DNA of 64,000 bases from Polaromonas sp. GTDB lineage: Bacteria; Pseudomonadota; Gammaproteobacteria; Burkholderiales; Burkholderiaceae_C. A program made the translations under genes and the position numbers. The notes under the pieces were generated by a model. It made no database searches and was not told the DNA's origin. It was given only the letters and a program-made list of their open reading frames with translations. Below are positions 1-8,676 of this stretch, one piece after another (the stretch's first letter is position 1; every line of letters starts with the position of its first letter). The stretch is from assembly GCA_030654695.1 (NCBI GenBank), contig JAURWY010000003.1:41429-105428 (forward strand), given 5' to 3'.

Positions 1-639
1 CCCTAACGCGCCCGGCACGCTGTTGCGCGCACCCAGCCGTGTGAGTGTTTCGCCAATGAAGGAAGACTCGCTGGCCGCATAGGGGCCGCGGCCGACTTCG
101 ACATACACCCGGGCTTGGCGAGCTGGTGCGTTCAGACTCTTGGCCACCGCATTCAGGCTGCTGTCCATGCGCTGCCACAAGCGCGCAGCGTGGTCATCGG
201 GCAGGCCCAGCACCACGCCCAGAGTATTCAAAACACGCCGCAAGTCAGCATGTGTTTTAGGTTCCAGCGCCAGCACCTTGATGCCCAGCGACTGCAGCCG
301 CTGGCTCGCCCGAGACGAACTCGCCAACAACACCAAGTCTGGTTTCAGCGCAACGATGGCCTCAATGCTCGGCTCTAGTCCGGCGCCCACCACTGGCAAC
401 TGCCGCACTTGGGCCGGGTAGTTGGAGTACTCGTCCACACCCACCAGCCGCTGGCATTGGTCCAGCGCGCAAACACTCTCGGTCAGCGACGGCAACAAAC
501 TGACGATGCGCTGCGGCGGCTGCGCCAGCGTGAGGGCAGTGCCGCGGTCATCGAACACCTGCAGCGCGTGAGCGGGGAAAACGAACGCGCCACAAGCCAG
601 CAACCATGCACAAAAAAGAAGCCGACTGCGCTCAAGCAT
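1..639 (-). CDS. Cobalamin ABC-type periplasmic binding protein (BtuF-like), partial at window edge
   Basis: This reading frame is open through the left edge, so only the first 213 residues are visible. It starts with a signal peptide (charged MLERSR, a hydrophobic stretch, then AHA) followed by the type III periplasmic binding protein opening, with RIVSLLPSLTES near residues 43-54 and the VGVDEYSNYP segment typical of vitamin B12 and siderophore receptors. It would capture cobalamin or a related corrinoid in the periplasm for an inner-membrane ABC importer. The ATG overlaps the end of the upstream binding-protein gene by 8 nt, so the two are translationally coupled, and both lie behind the cobalamin riboswitch at about 3,390-3,650. 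The exact ligand is inferred from this context. Confidence 0.8.
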   Translation of the reverse strand, partial: MLERSRLLFCAWLLACGAFVFPAHALQVFDDRGTALTLAQPPQRIVSLLPSLTESVCALDQCQRLVGVDEYSNYPAQVRQLPVVGAGLEPSIEAIVALKPDLVLLASSSRASQRLQSLGIKVLALEPKTHADLRRVLNTLGVVLGLPDDHAARLWQRMDSSLNAVAKSLNAPARQARVYVEVGRGPYAASESSFIGETLTRLGARNSVPGALG

Positions 640-1435
640 GCTCAGCGCCCCAAGCCATGACGATGCGGTGCAGCTGCTCAACACCATCTGTCAATGCCGC
701 CGGCCCGGGCTGCAAAATATCGGCCGATTTGATCTCGAAAATCTGCCCTGTTTTCACCGCATTGACCTCGCCCCAACCCGGCCGCGCCAACACGTGCGCC
801 GGCCTGAAACGCCGGCCGCACCACGACCCGATGATGATGTCCGGCTGCCGCGCCACGATGTCTGCGCCGTCGGCAATGATGCGGCCCTTGCCCATCGGCT
901 CACGCGCCAGTTCAGGAAAGCAATCGTCACCACCAGCGATGCCGATCAACTCCGAAACCCAAGCAATCGCGCTGATGTGCGGGTCGTACCATTCTTCGAA
1001 ATAAACGCGCGGCCGACGCGGCAGCTTAGCGGCCACTTGCGCGATTTCGGTAAGCCGCTGCTGCATGACCTTGATGAGCGCCAACCCTTTGTCAGCCTGC
1101 CCGACCATCGCCGCCAGTTGAAACATCATCGAGAAAATCTCAGCCACGCTGCGCTGATTGAAGATCGTGACCTGCACCCCCGCGCGAATGAGTTGCGCCG
1201 CAATGTCAGCCTGCAGATCAGAAAAACCAATCACGCAGTCCGGCTTGAGCTCTACGATCTTGTCGATCTTGGCGCTCAAGAAAGCACTGACTTTGGGCTT
1301 GTCAACACGCGCTTGCGGCGGTCGCACGGTGTAGCCAGAAATCCCCACAATGCGCCGCTCCTCCCCCAACAGATAAAGCCACTCGGTGGGTTCTTCTGTG
1401 AGGCAGACGATGCGTTGGGGGCCTAGGTGGAGCAT
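632..1435 (-). CDS. Cobalamin-binding protein, BtuF-like, without signal peptide
   Basis: A 267-residue protein of the BtuF/FhuD type III binding-protein fold. Visible marks are RIVCLTEEPTEWLYLLG at the N-terminus, KPKVSAFLSAKIDKIVELKPDCVIG with the usual long linker helix, and a C-terminal half containing YDPHISAIAWVSELIGIAGG. It starts directly with the first strand and has no recognisable export signal, unlike the paralogous gene downstream. It may therefore act in the cytoplasm or be a member of the cobalamin-binding family of unknown location. It lies 3 nt after the TonB receptor stop and overlaps the next gene, giving one riboswitch-controlled operon. The family assignment is firm; ligand and compartment are inferred. 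Confidence 0.78.
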   Translation of the reverse strand: MLHLGPQRIVCLTEEPTEWLYLLGEERRIVGISGYTVRPPQARVDKPKVSAFLSAKIDKIVELKPDCVIGFSDLQADIAAQLIRAGVQVTIFNQRSVAEIFSMMFQLAAMVGQADKGLALIKVMQQRLTEIAQVAAKLPRRPRVYFEEWYDPHISAIAWVSELIGIAGGDDCFPELAREPMGKGRIIADGADIVARQPDIIIGSWCGRRFRPAHVLARPGWGEVNAVKTGQIFEIKSADILQPGPAALTDGVEQLHRIVMAWGAEHA

Positions 1436-1438
1436 TGT

Positions 1439-3295
1439 TTAACGACTTGGACTGTATTGCAATGTCGCCATGACTGAGCGGCCCGGCGTGTTGTAACCGT
1501 AAGCCAATTGGTAGTCGCGGTTAAACGCATTGTCTAGGCGAAGGCGAAGTGTCACATCTTTGTCGATTTTCTTGCTTGCATACAAAGACACCAGCGCATA
1601 ACCACTTAATGCGCGAGCGCCCTCCGAGCGTTCACCAGATGCATAAATCTTGCTTCCCAACTCGTAGCCACCGACCACCCGAGACACATCCAAGGAGCCG
1701 TACAGACGCGCCCGGCGGTCCAGTAATTTGTCATCTGTGAGATTAAAAGGCTTCTGGGACACCCATGAGCCTTTGATGCTGTTGCCCAACCACTGAGCGC
1801 GCGTCGTCAACTCCAAGCCTTTGTTTTGAACTTCACCAACATTGGTGTAAGCGTCGTAATTGGCGTTGGGCGTCAGCGCATCTTTGGTGTTGGTTTGGAA
1901 ATACACAGCCCGCACATAGCTGGAGCCCGAGGCATACACGAGACCCGCCTCACGGCTGGCATATGTTTCAGGCTTGAGCATCGGTGTGGTCGAAACTTCA
2001 TAAGCAGTCGGCGCCCTGAAACCGCTTGATGTGGAAACGGTCAGCTTGAAGGCTTGCGCCAATTGATAACCCAAGCCCAACAGCGCAGCATTGTTCTTGA
2101 CATCATTGGTGCTTTGCGCGCCGCCGCTCCGGGTGTCGACACTGATCTCGTCATGGCGAACATTGGCCTGCAGCGTCAATTTATCAAAGGTGCTGGTCGC
2201 GCCGACAAAATAACCCAAGCCATCGCGCTGCATGTCGTATCCCCATGCACCATTGGCCGAAAAATTCTCGCGAGACTTGTCGACGCCAAAGTTCACCAAA
2301 GTGTTCGATCGCAGTTGGTAGGTGTTGAACCAGCGAACAACATCGTTGGTTCCTTCAAACAATCCATAGCTGGCTAAACGCGTTTGATTTTTGAAGTCTT
2401 CATACGTCAGCCTTGAAGAGGACACATCAACCGTACTCACCCAGTCGTCCCCGAGCGCTTTGCGCATGTAGACATTGAGAGATGAATTTTTCTTTTTGAA
2501 TTGATGCGTATCGGCCGGCGTGTCGTACGGTGAATCGTAAAAAGTACTGGACGTATTGGCCGCCAAGCGCAAGCCCACGCTCAACCCAGCATCGATTTTG
2601 CGATCGACGCGGGCTGCTGCAAATTCACTGGAATAAGCATCTGCAGCTGGATTCACAGCCGCATTTTGGCGTGCATTCATCGCCGAAAAGCCATCCGACT
2701 GGTTGCGTCCAGCATTGATATTGAAACTGTACTCACCCGTCGTGCCACCGTAACCGGCCGACAACTCACGGGTGTTGCGTGAACCGTAGCTGAGCGTCCC
2801 ATAAGCGGCTGGTTTTCCTTTTCCGCCGCGCGTGGTGATGCTGATCACACCACCCACCGCAGCGTCGCCATAAAGCGCACTGGCATTGCCGCGCAAAACC
2901 TCGATGCGTTCGATCTGCGCCAACGGGACATCCAGAATTTGCAAAGAACCTATCTGATCTACAGGAGAGCGAACACCGTCAATCATGATCACCAGATTGA
3001 TGCTGCTTTGTCCCCGGAGAAACATCGATGTGGTGGTTCCTGGGCCACCATTTCGGCCAAACTCAAAACCCGCTTCCCCCTGAAGCAAGTCCACCAAAGT
3101 GGGCGCTTGCGACTGATCAATGTCCTCTCTGGTGAAGACAGAAACCGAGACCAATGCATCAGAAAGAAGTTGTTCAGATCGGGCTGCCACCACGACGATG
3201 GGGTTGAGTTCCAAGACTTGAGCAAGGGACAGCGAGTGCCAAGGGAAAACGGAAAGCGCAAGCACAGCGCCACGTAAGGAGACCGATTTTTTCAT
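1439..3295 (-). CDS. btuB: TonB-dependent outer-membrane receptor for vitamin B12 (BtuB-like)
   Basis: About 618 residues when started at MKKSVSLRG; an upstream ATG six codons earlier is less likely because the signal peptide begins at MKKS. After the signal comes a TonB-box-like segment (NPIVVVAARSEQ), a plug domain with FLRGQSS, IDGVRSPVDQIG and IERIEVLRGNASALYGDAAVGGVISITTRGG motifs, and a 22-strand-type barrel ending in LDNAFNRDYQLAYGYNTPGR and a terminal aromatic-rich strand. The length matches BtuB-type receptors. It would take corrinoids across the outer membrane with energy from TonB-ExbBD. The long leader contains a cobalamin riboswitch, which strongly supports B12 as substrate. Confidence 0.9.
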   Translation of the reverse strand: MKKSVSLRGAVLALSVFPWHSLSLAQVLELNPIVVVAARSEQLLSDALVSVSVFTREDIDQSQAPTLVDLLQGEAGFEFGRNGGPGTTTSMFLRGQSSINLVIMIDGVRSPVDQIGSLQILDVPLAQIERIEVLRGNASALYGDAAVGGVISITTRGGKGKPAAYGTLSYGSRNTRELSAGYGGTTGEYSFNINAGRNQSDGFSAMNARQNAAVNPAADAYSSEFAAARVDRKIDAGLSVGLRLAANTSSTFYDSPYDTPADTHQFKKKNSSLNVYMRKALGDDWVSTVDVSSSRLTYEDFKNQTRLASYGLFEGTNDVVRWFNTYQLRSNTLVNFGVDKSRENFSANGAWGYDMQRDGLGYFVGATSTFDKLTLQANVRHDEISVDTRSGGAQSTNDVKNNAALLGLGYQLAQAFKLTVSTSSGFRAPTAYEVSTTPMLKPETYASREAGLVYASGSSYVRAVYFQTNTKDALTPNANYDAYTNVGEVQNKGLELTTRAQWLGNSIKGSWVSQKPFNLTDDKLLDRRARLYGSLDVSRVVGGYELGSKIYASGERSEGARALSGYALVSLYASKKIDKDVTLRLRLDNAFNRDYQLAYGYNTPGRSVMATLQYSPSR

Positions 3296-3389
3296 GATGA
3301 ACATCCACAACAAAAGCCCTCACCGGCTTCCCCGCCAGTGCATGAGCGTTACGAACGCACGCCTTCAAAAAAAGGGCGCACGTTCACCT

Positions 3390-3650
3390 TGTTGGCCGGT
3401 ATCCGGGCTGACGAAGCGACCTTCATCGCCTTCCCAAGCACTTGTTCAAGGCGCTCAGTGGCGAGTGATGAAAGCGGAATACAGTTGCAAGCCAAAAAGC
3501 TCGTAACGCATTCGTTCGTTTTACCGTTGCGGGGGCAGCGCAGGTTAGAAGACTCGGCGCCCACACACCATGACGATGCACTTGGCCTCAGCTCCCTCCT
3601 GCTTCCCGTTGAACTGCGGCATGTGAACCACACCGCGAGCACCAACAATG
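3390..3650 (-). promoter_or_regulatory. Cobalamin (AdoCbl-type) riboswitch upstream of btuB
   Basis: Read on the minus strand, the leader holds the family's conserved pieces in order: an AACGGGAAGCAGG segment near 3,600-3,613, the GCCCCCGCAACGGTAA core at about 3,521-3,536, a CGCCACTG segment near 3,450, a GGGAAGGCG segment near 3,430, and the B12 box CAGCCCGGATACCGGCC at 3,394-3,410. The receptor start codon follows about 95 nt downstream. It should repress btuB and the two binding-protein genes when cobalamin is plentiful. The outer boundaries are approximate. Together with the opposing promoter of the 3,699 gene it accounts for the 400-bp non-coding gap. Confidence 0.92.
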
Positions 3651-3698
3651 AACATTCTACGTGGCGTTAGTTCCTTCAACCCTACAATTCACCCTGTT

Positions 3699-3947
3699 AT
3701 GGCCGACACCCCCCACATCGAACAGCTGGTTGAACGCGTAGAGCGGCTGTTGCTGCGCTATGACGAATTGCAGCGCACCAACGCCTTACTCACCCAGCAC
3801 ATAGATGCCCTGACACTTGAGCGCGACTCACTGAAGTCACGTCTGAGTGCGGCGCGCGCACGCGTCGACGGCCTGTTGGATCGCTTGCCCAAAGCTGAGG
3901 TCAAAGCAGAAGTCAATGGCGCTTCAGACGCTGCCACGGAGAATTAA
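3699..3947 (+). CDS. ZapB-like coiled-coil protein upstream of zapA
   Basis: The start is set at MADTPHIEQ; an in-frame ATG 51 nt upstream would add residues unlike the family and sits before a TACAAT -10-like box at about 3,683. The 82-residue product is almost entirely a heptad-patterned helix (QLVERVERLLLRYDELQRTN, then LTLERDSLKSRLSAARARV) with an acidic tail. This is the small coiled-coil family that commonly precedes zapA in betaproteobacteria and resembles ZapB. A role in stabilising the Z-ring with ZapA is inferred from that pairing. It ends 2 nt before zapA, so the two are co-transcribed. Confidence 0.75.
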   Translation: MADTPHIEQLVERVERLLLRYDELQRTNALLTQHIDALTLERDSLKSRLSAARARVDGLLDRLPKAEVKAEVNGASDAATEN

Positions 3948-3949
3948 AA

Positions 3950-4273
3950 ATGAAGCAGCTTGAAGTGAAGATCATGGGCCAAAGCTATTTGCTAGGCTGC
4001 CCTGACGGTGGTGATGCCCGCCTGCTCGAAGCCGTCGACAAAGTCGACATCGCCATGTGCAAGATCCGCGACGCCGGCAAGATCAAAGCACGAGACCGGA
4101 TCGCCGTCTTGGCCGCTCTGAACTTAGCCTTTGAAGTGTCTGACCGGCCAGGCGTGCCAGCGCCGGTGCTGCGGCCAGAAGGCGCGGCCAACGACGCGGC
4201 AGATGGCGCTCAACTTGGCTCCCTGCTGAGTCGACTCGACACCGCCCTCGGCGTTGACGGCCGCTTGCTTTAA
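3950..4273 (+). CDS. zapA: Cell division protein ZapA
   Basis: The 107-residue protein begins MKQLEVKIMGQSYLLGCPDG, the N-terminal ZapA domain pattern that binds FtsZ, with DARLLEAVDKVDIAMCKIRDAGKIKARDRIAVLAALNLAFEV forming the long dimerisation helix. Its length is normal for the family. ZapA crosslinks FtsZ filaments at midcell. The gene directly follows the ZapB-like gene and directly precedes the 6S RNA gene, an arrangement conserved in many proteobacteria, which adds weight to both calls. Confidence 0.92.
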   Translation: MKQLEVKIMGQSYLLGCPDGGDARLLEAVDKVDIAMCKIRDAGKIKARDRIAVLAALNLAFEVSDRPGVPAPVLRPEGAANDAADGAQLGSLLSRLDTALGVDGRLL

Positions 4274-4343
4274 CCCTGCAACGAACGCACAGACTTGATG
4301 ATTCGGCGGCCTTGGTTGTCCTGATCGCGCCTACAATCAAACC

Positions 4344-4515
4344 GTCTGCGTTACTCGCTGGGTTTTATACTTCCTTGTACCAATGCTTTTTAAGCACGGG
4401 CTTGGTAAATTGTCAGGCAGGTGTGATCGTCTCGCGTTAGACGGCCCCGAAGCCTGACTGCCCTCGCCCACCTGAACCCCGGTTCAGGATGAGAATCCAG
4501 CCGTTTCGCAGACAC
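4344..4515 (+). ncRNA. ssrS: 6S RNA
   Basis: The region just after zapA folds as a long rod. GTCTGCG at 4,344-4,350 pairs with CGCAGAC at 4,507-4,513. GCTGG at 4,357-4,361 pairs with CCAGC at 4,497-4,501. GTCAGGC around 4,410 pairs with GCCTGAC around 4,450, and GTCT/AGAC closes the apex. The unpaired middle gives the open-promoter-like bulge of 6S RNA, which sequesters the sigma-70 RNA polymerase in stationary phase. A TACAAT -10 box at 4,332-4,337 fits a start near 4,344. The zapA-ssrS order supports the call. The exact ends are estimates, and this RNA fills most of the gap between zapA and the next gene. Confidence 0.82.
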
Positions 4516-4596
4516 CTTTCCCTATAAATCAACGACTTGGCTGCAGGCGTTGACCATCTTTTTAGCCATCTCTCAGGCTGCCAGCAATCATCCAAC

Positions 4597-5157
4597 CTAG
4601 CGCGGCCGAATACTGATGCAGTTGACTCTCAAGCTGGTGGACAAATCCCAGACTTGCTCGGTTTTTCCCAACAACAACTCGCCCCCCACCGACAGCACGG
4701 CATGGGCCACCCCGCTGTCGTGCCGCCCAATCTGCAGCTCCCAGTAGTCGCCCATTTTCTTGAGTGGCTGAATCCCCTTGGCCATCACCACCGATACCAG
4801 TTCGAGAGGGGCGGCACGTGCACGGCCCACCTTGCTGTCCCAACCGCCATCAACGGCCAGAGACAGCAGCACGGTGCTGGCGCTGGGCGCCGTCAGCCGA
4901 ACTTGGCCGGGCGAAGGCTGCCAATTTCTAGCCACGGCCAGCCCGGGTGACAACGTGGTGCCGCCGCTCACATCCAGCACCATCCAGCCGGTGTGTTCGC
5001 GCTTGATGCGCAGCATCCCAAAATTGAGCGGATTCACAGCTTCAATCTTCACCTGTTTGCAATCAAGCGCCTCTGACCACGCCGGCCCAGTCGCCACCAT
5101 CAGCAGCGCCGCGCTCAACAGCATCCCACGGCCTGATAATTTAGTCAGTACCTTCAT
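4597..5157 (-). CDS. Secreted chaperone-usher-associated subunit (minor, third paralogue)
   Basis: The start at MKVLTKLSG (5,157) is chosen because it gives a clear signal peptide (LLSAALLMVATGPAWS-EA) and sits 1 nt after the usher stop; longer forms run into the usher. The mature protein has an early Cys (LDCKQ), a PLNFGMLRI segment echoing the LNLGVWRVP and VSFGVWRVP of the two other subunit genes, and a late Cys near the C-terminus (RVNCISIRP). It probably folds as an immunoglobulin-like pilin or spore-coat-U-like subunit donated to the usher. As the last gene of the operon it may be the tip or anchor subunit. Function is inferred from context. Confidence 0.65.
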   Translation of the reverse strand: MKVLTKLSGRGMLLSAALLMVATGPAWSEALDCKQVKIEAVNPLNFGMLRIKREHTGWMVLDVSGGTTLSPGLAVARNWQPSPGQVRLTAPSASTVLLSLAVDGGWDSKVGRARAAPLELVSVVMAKGIQPLKKMGDYWELQIGRHDSGVAHAVLSVGGELLLGKTEQVWDLSTSLRVNCISIRPR

Positions 5158-5158
5158 G

Positions 5159-7891
5159 TCACAAGCCTTTCCCATCGCTTTGAAAGCGGATTGACACATC
5201 GTCCCGTATGCCGTCGGCAACCGTCAGTTCAATGGCTTGGCTGCTTGAGTCCAGCTTGGCGCCGTACCAGTCTTGACCGGCTGCCAACCTTACTTTCCAG
5301 CGACCCGGGTAGACCGTTTCGAAAGAAAAATAACCATCTGACAAGGTTCGCGTTTCAGCGTGCAGTCGCCCATCCGCCGTGAGCACCTGCAGCAAGACGC
5401 CAGACAAGCCCCGCTCCTGCAACACCTCAGCTTCACGGCTGCTTTTATCTTTAGCCTTGTCGACGGCAGCAGGTTTCAGCTGAATTTTCACCAGACCGCT
5501 GATCTGGCCCGACTCCACCACCGGGTAGTTCACCGCCAAAGACTGTCCGGGCCTAGGCCAAGACTGAATGGCGGGGTACATCGGCACCAAAAAAGCATCG
5601 GGAATACTGCCACCGCTGGTGCTGATGACAAGCGGCTCGGTGATCGACAGTTGATTCAAGCGAATGCGCCCCTCTGCATCCGTCGCCATGTCCCGCAACT
5701 GGCGCTTGTTGAGCAAAATACTGGCGTTCTCTACCGGCCGGTCAACGCCTGGCGTATAGATGCCGTCCGCCGTCACATCCTCGTAAATCAGCACGTCTGC
5801 CAAACCCATGCCGGCGCTGGCCCGATTCCGCAAGTCCAACCCGCGCGTGGGGCTGTAACCCATTGAAAAGCTCCAGCCCAGCCCAACAGACACATCACCG
5901 CCCGCATACGTGGCGCTCAGCGTGAGCGCACCATACCGCGTGCTGGTGCTCCAACCCACACCGTAAGACGTGCTGTCGGGTGAGTAAGCCACCGTGCCCA
6001 CGATGTTTTCTAGATCGTTTTGGCGCCACAGCCCAGTGACAGTGGCCGACTGAAAGCCGGTGCCATACAAACCGTAGCGCATCTCAGCGCGGTAATCCAT
6101 CACCCCCATACGCTGCGAAGACTGCAGCCGATACAAGCCCGTGCGTGAGCCCGCCCCCCCCGGACTGCTGCGCGTTTCCGTCTCCAGCTGATGACCCACT
6201 TGCAGCCCAGACACCCGGTGGCCGTAATTCAGAGTGGTTTTCAAAAACTCGTTTTTGTCGAACTGGCGGATCAGCGCCAGCGACACGCCCACGGCGCCCA
6301 AGTCGGCACCAGTCCAGCCCAAAGGAATGCCGAAGCCAACCCGCGAGCGTGACGCCACCAGCCCGCTTTCGTTGTCTTGCGCTAGGTAGTCTGAGCCGTA
6401 TTGGTCATGCGTCAGGCTCAATGACATGCGGCCCAAAGGCATCGCCAGGCGCACATAGGTGGCCGCACCGCCACCGGTTCGGGTGACCAGCCCGCCCTCA
6501 AGCGCCATGTTGCCCATGGCGGGCCGCAAGGCCAAACCGTAATAGGTTTCTGGCACCCGCAGCACACCTCCGCTGGCATCAACGCGGCCGAGTGGGTCTG
6601 TGTAATGACTGCCGGCGACAAAAGTCCCCAGCGTCAAGGCCTTAGACAGGCCGTAGTCCCCTTGCCAACCCCACGCCCAACCCGGGTCGGCCACCGGCTG
6701 ACTTATGCCGGCCTGGTCCATGTCGAACAGCCGGGTGTTCGGCTGCAGCGCATAGCCGCTGCTGTAAAAATCCCCCACCGGCACCATGCTGCCGCCAATC
6801 TGCTCGCGATACACCTCTTCGCGCACCTGCCCCTGCGGCCCATACAGCACCACCTTGATGTTGTTGACACCGTAGTCCAGCGGCACATCGACAAAGCGGT
6901 AACGGCCATTGCTGCTGACCCGCTGAAAATCCATCAGCTGGTTGCCCAAGTGAAGCTCGGCGTCCCAGCCCGGCTGGGCATCGCCCTCAATCACTGTGCG
7001 GTCAAAGTTGCTTGCCCGGCCCAGTGGCGTGGCTTGGTAGCGCAGGCCACGGCCGCTGCCGCCCTGGCCCACCAGCGGGCTGCGCATGCCAGAAATGTCG
7101 CCCATTTGAAAGTCATACAGCGGTGCAACGCCAAACACACCACCGCGCGCCGACTGCCGGCCGGAGCGCAGCCGAACCGAATTGACATCGCCGCCCGGCT
7201 CCCCACTGATGAACACGTTGTTGGTCAGACCCAGCGCCTCTGCCACCACCAGTGCGTTGTAGCTGGCGCTGTTCCGGCCGTCGCCCGAGCGTTGCCAGCT
7301 GATGGCCACATCGGCTTGCGGCGTACCCCAAGCCCGGTAACCTTGGTTTTGCAAGATCACCGGTGTTTCCAGCTCGCTGGGCACGCCCAGCCGATCCCAT
7401 CTGCGCTCACGCGCCAAGCGCAGGTCGCGCGGCCAAGGTCGCTTGGTTTTGATCACCAGTTGTTGGTTGACGGCGTTCAACTTGATCTCCATGCCGAAGA
7501 CTTCGGCCATCACCTGCGCGGCCACCAGCACCTGCCCGTCTACCAGCAGCGCATCAGCCGCTGTCAAGGGGCGGGCGCTGTCATTTGTTTCGAGCGCCCT
7601 GCGCTCAAGGTCTAGCAGCAACCTAGACTGCGTTGACGCCACTTCCAGCGTCAGTGCGTCGCCCTCTTGTGTGGCGGTGGCCTCACCCGCGCGCAGCACC
7701 AAGGCGGCCGGGAAGTACAGGGTCTCGTCAGCCGTGACCAGCACGTCGTGGTAGTCCTCAATCACCAGCCCATTGAGCAGAATCTCCGCAACATAGCGCA
7801 GCGCGTCGTCTGGCGGCTCAAACGCTGTGGCGGCCTGGGCAGTGAGGGCCAGCAGGCCAGCCCACAGCCAGCGTTGCATCAGCTGCCACAA
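5159..7891 (-). CDS. Outer-membrane usher of a chaperone-usher secretion system
   Basis: A 910-residue protein with a signal peptide (LLALTAQAATA). The N-terminal domain includes RYVAEILLNGLVIEDYHDVLV. The long 24-strand-type barrel carries typical usher phrases, such as NNVFISGEPGG and FDRTVIEGDAQPGWDAELHLG at roughly 220-330, then YRFVDVPLDYGVNNIKVVLYGPQG in the plug/middle region. The C-terminal domains (YEDVTADGIYTPGVDRPVEN; LSDGYFSFETVYPGRWKVRL) look like carboxypeptidase-regulatory-type folds. It should form the pore through which chaperone-bound subunits are assembled on the cell surface. It overlaps the chaperone gene by 13 nt. It is slightly longer than FimD and closer to the usher type paired with spore-coat-U-like subunits. 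Confidence 0.88.
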   Translation of the reverse strand: MWQLMQRWLWAGLLALTAQAATAFEPPDDALRYVAEILLNGLVIEDYHDVLVTADETLYFPAALVLRAGEATATQEGDALTLEVASTQSRLLLDLERRALETNDSARPLTAADALLVDGQVLVAAQVMAEVFGMEIKLNAVNQQLVIKTKRPWPRDLRLARERRWDRLGVPSELETPVILQNQGYRAWGTPQADVAISWQRSGDGRNSASYNALVVAEALGLTNNVFISGEPGGDVNSVRLRSGRQSARGGVFGVAPLYDFQMGDISGMRSPLVGQGGSGRGLRYQATPLGRASNFDRTVIEGDAQPGWDAELHLGNQLMDFQRVSSNGRYRFVDVPLDYGVNNIKVVLYGPQGQVREEVYREQIGGSMVPVGDFYSSGYALQPNTRLFDMDQAGISQPVADPGWAWGWQGDYGLSKALTLGTFVAGSHYTDPLGRVDASGGVLRVPETYYGLALRPAMGNMALEGGLVTRTGGGAATYVRLAMPLGRMSLSLTHDQYGSDYLAQDNESGLVASRSRVGFGIPLGWTGADLGAVGVSLALIRQFDKNEFLKTTLNYGHRVSGLQVGHQLETETRSSPGGAGSRTGLYRLQSSQRMGVMDYRAEMRYGLYGTGFQSATVTGLWRQNDLENIVGTVAYSPDSTSYGVGWSTSTRYGALTLSATYAGGDVSVGLGWSFSMGYSPTRGLDLRNRASAGMGLADVLIYEDVTADGIYTPGVDRPVENASILLNKRQLRDMATDAEGRIRLNQLSITEPLVISTSGGSIPDAFLVPMYPAIQSWPRPGQSLAVNYPVVESGQISGLVKIQLKPAAVDKAKDKSSREAEVLQERGLSGVLLQVLTADGRLHAETRTLSDGYFSFETVYPGRWKVRLAAGQDWYGAKLDSSSQAIELTVADGIRDDVSIRFQSDGKGL

Positions 7892-8658
7892 ACGACCAGC
7901 GTGGGTTCACCCTTGCCCGGAAAGTGGTCCCACACATGCAGGCAATACTCGGCGCTGTCATCCAACGGTGTTTGCCCGCGCGGCATGCCGACACGGCTGC
8001 GGCCCGTGCCGCCTTGGCTTAGATGCAGCCGCCCACTGTTGATGCGCTGGCCAGTGGTTTTCTCCAGCACCAGCACTTGGCCGACAAAGCTGTAGGCCGG
8101 GATGCGTTTGGTCACCGGAAAATAACCCATCATCTCTTTGTCGTCCGGCGTCAAGACCAGCGGCTCGACATCGATCATCGGCGCCTCTATTTGGTGCCGC
8201 ATGTAAATCGTCACCGGCAAGGTCGGCACCAGCGGGATCGACACCGCAATGCCTTCCGGCGGTGCCTCAGCCGCGTCGCCAGGGCGTGGCCGGCGCGGTA
8301 CTGGCTGGGCCTCGGCCGTGACGCCGACCCGAAAGATGTACTCGCCAGCGGCCAGTTCAGGGGTCGGGCGGGCCGAGACCCGCACCGGAATCGTTCGGTT
8401 GGCCGGCACCAACACACGAGAAGGCGCCCAACGGATGATCTTGGAGGCGTCTTCTTTGGTGCCGAGCAAGAGTTTGTCCGTGGTCAGGCGAAACTCGGTG
8501 GGCTCGCTGCCCAGGTTCACCAGCTCAAACATCGATGAACGGGTCTGGCTGTTGAGAATCAGCAAATTGTCAGACAGCGCCACAGAGACCTGCGCTTGGG
8601 CTGTGCTGACCAGCAGCCAGCAGCCTAAGCTGAAGATAGAAATCCATTTGATCATCAT
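7879..8658 (-). CDS. Periplasmic pilus-assembly chaperone (PapD-like)
   Basis: A 259-residue protein with a signal peptide ending AQA-QV. The first immunoglobulin-like domain contains NSQTRSSMFELVNLGSEPTEFRLTT and the RVLVPANRTIPVRV segment where PapD-type chaperones place their subunit-binding strand. The second domain includes VTIYMRHQIEAPMIDVEPLVLTPDD. It would hold subunits by donor-strand complementation and deliver them to the usher that it overlaps. A proline-rich insert (PVPRRPRPGDAAEAPPEG) near residue 118 is longer than in classical family members. It sits between the second subunit gene and the usher gene. Confidence 0.85.
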   Translation of the reverse strand: MMIKWISIFSLGCWLLVSTAQAQVSVALSDNLLILNSQTRSSMFELVNLGSEPTEFRLTTDKLLLGTKEDASKIIRWAPSRVLVPANRTIPVRVSARPTPELAAGEYIFRVGVTAEAQPVPRRPRPGDAAEAPPEGIAVSIPLVPTLPVTIYMRHQIEAPMIDVEPLVLTPDDKEMMGYFPVTKRIPAYSFVGQVLVLEKTTGQRINSGRLHLSQGGTGRSRVGMPRGQTPLDDSAEYCLHVWDHFPGKGEPTLVVCGS

Positions 8659-8676
8659 CGTTTACTGTTTACTGTG

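Noticed and set aside
638..1426. Long plus-strand open frame opposite the BtuF-like gene, and similar long antisense frames opposite the usher, fibre, oxc, fds and terminase genes
   Set aside because: These are mirror frames produced by high GC and codon bias; they lack motifs, ribosome sites and conserved family features.
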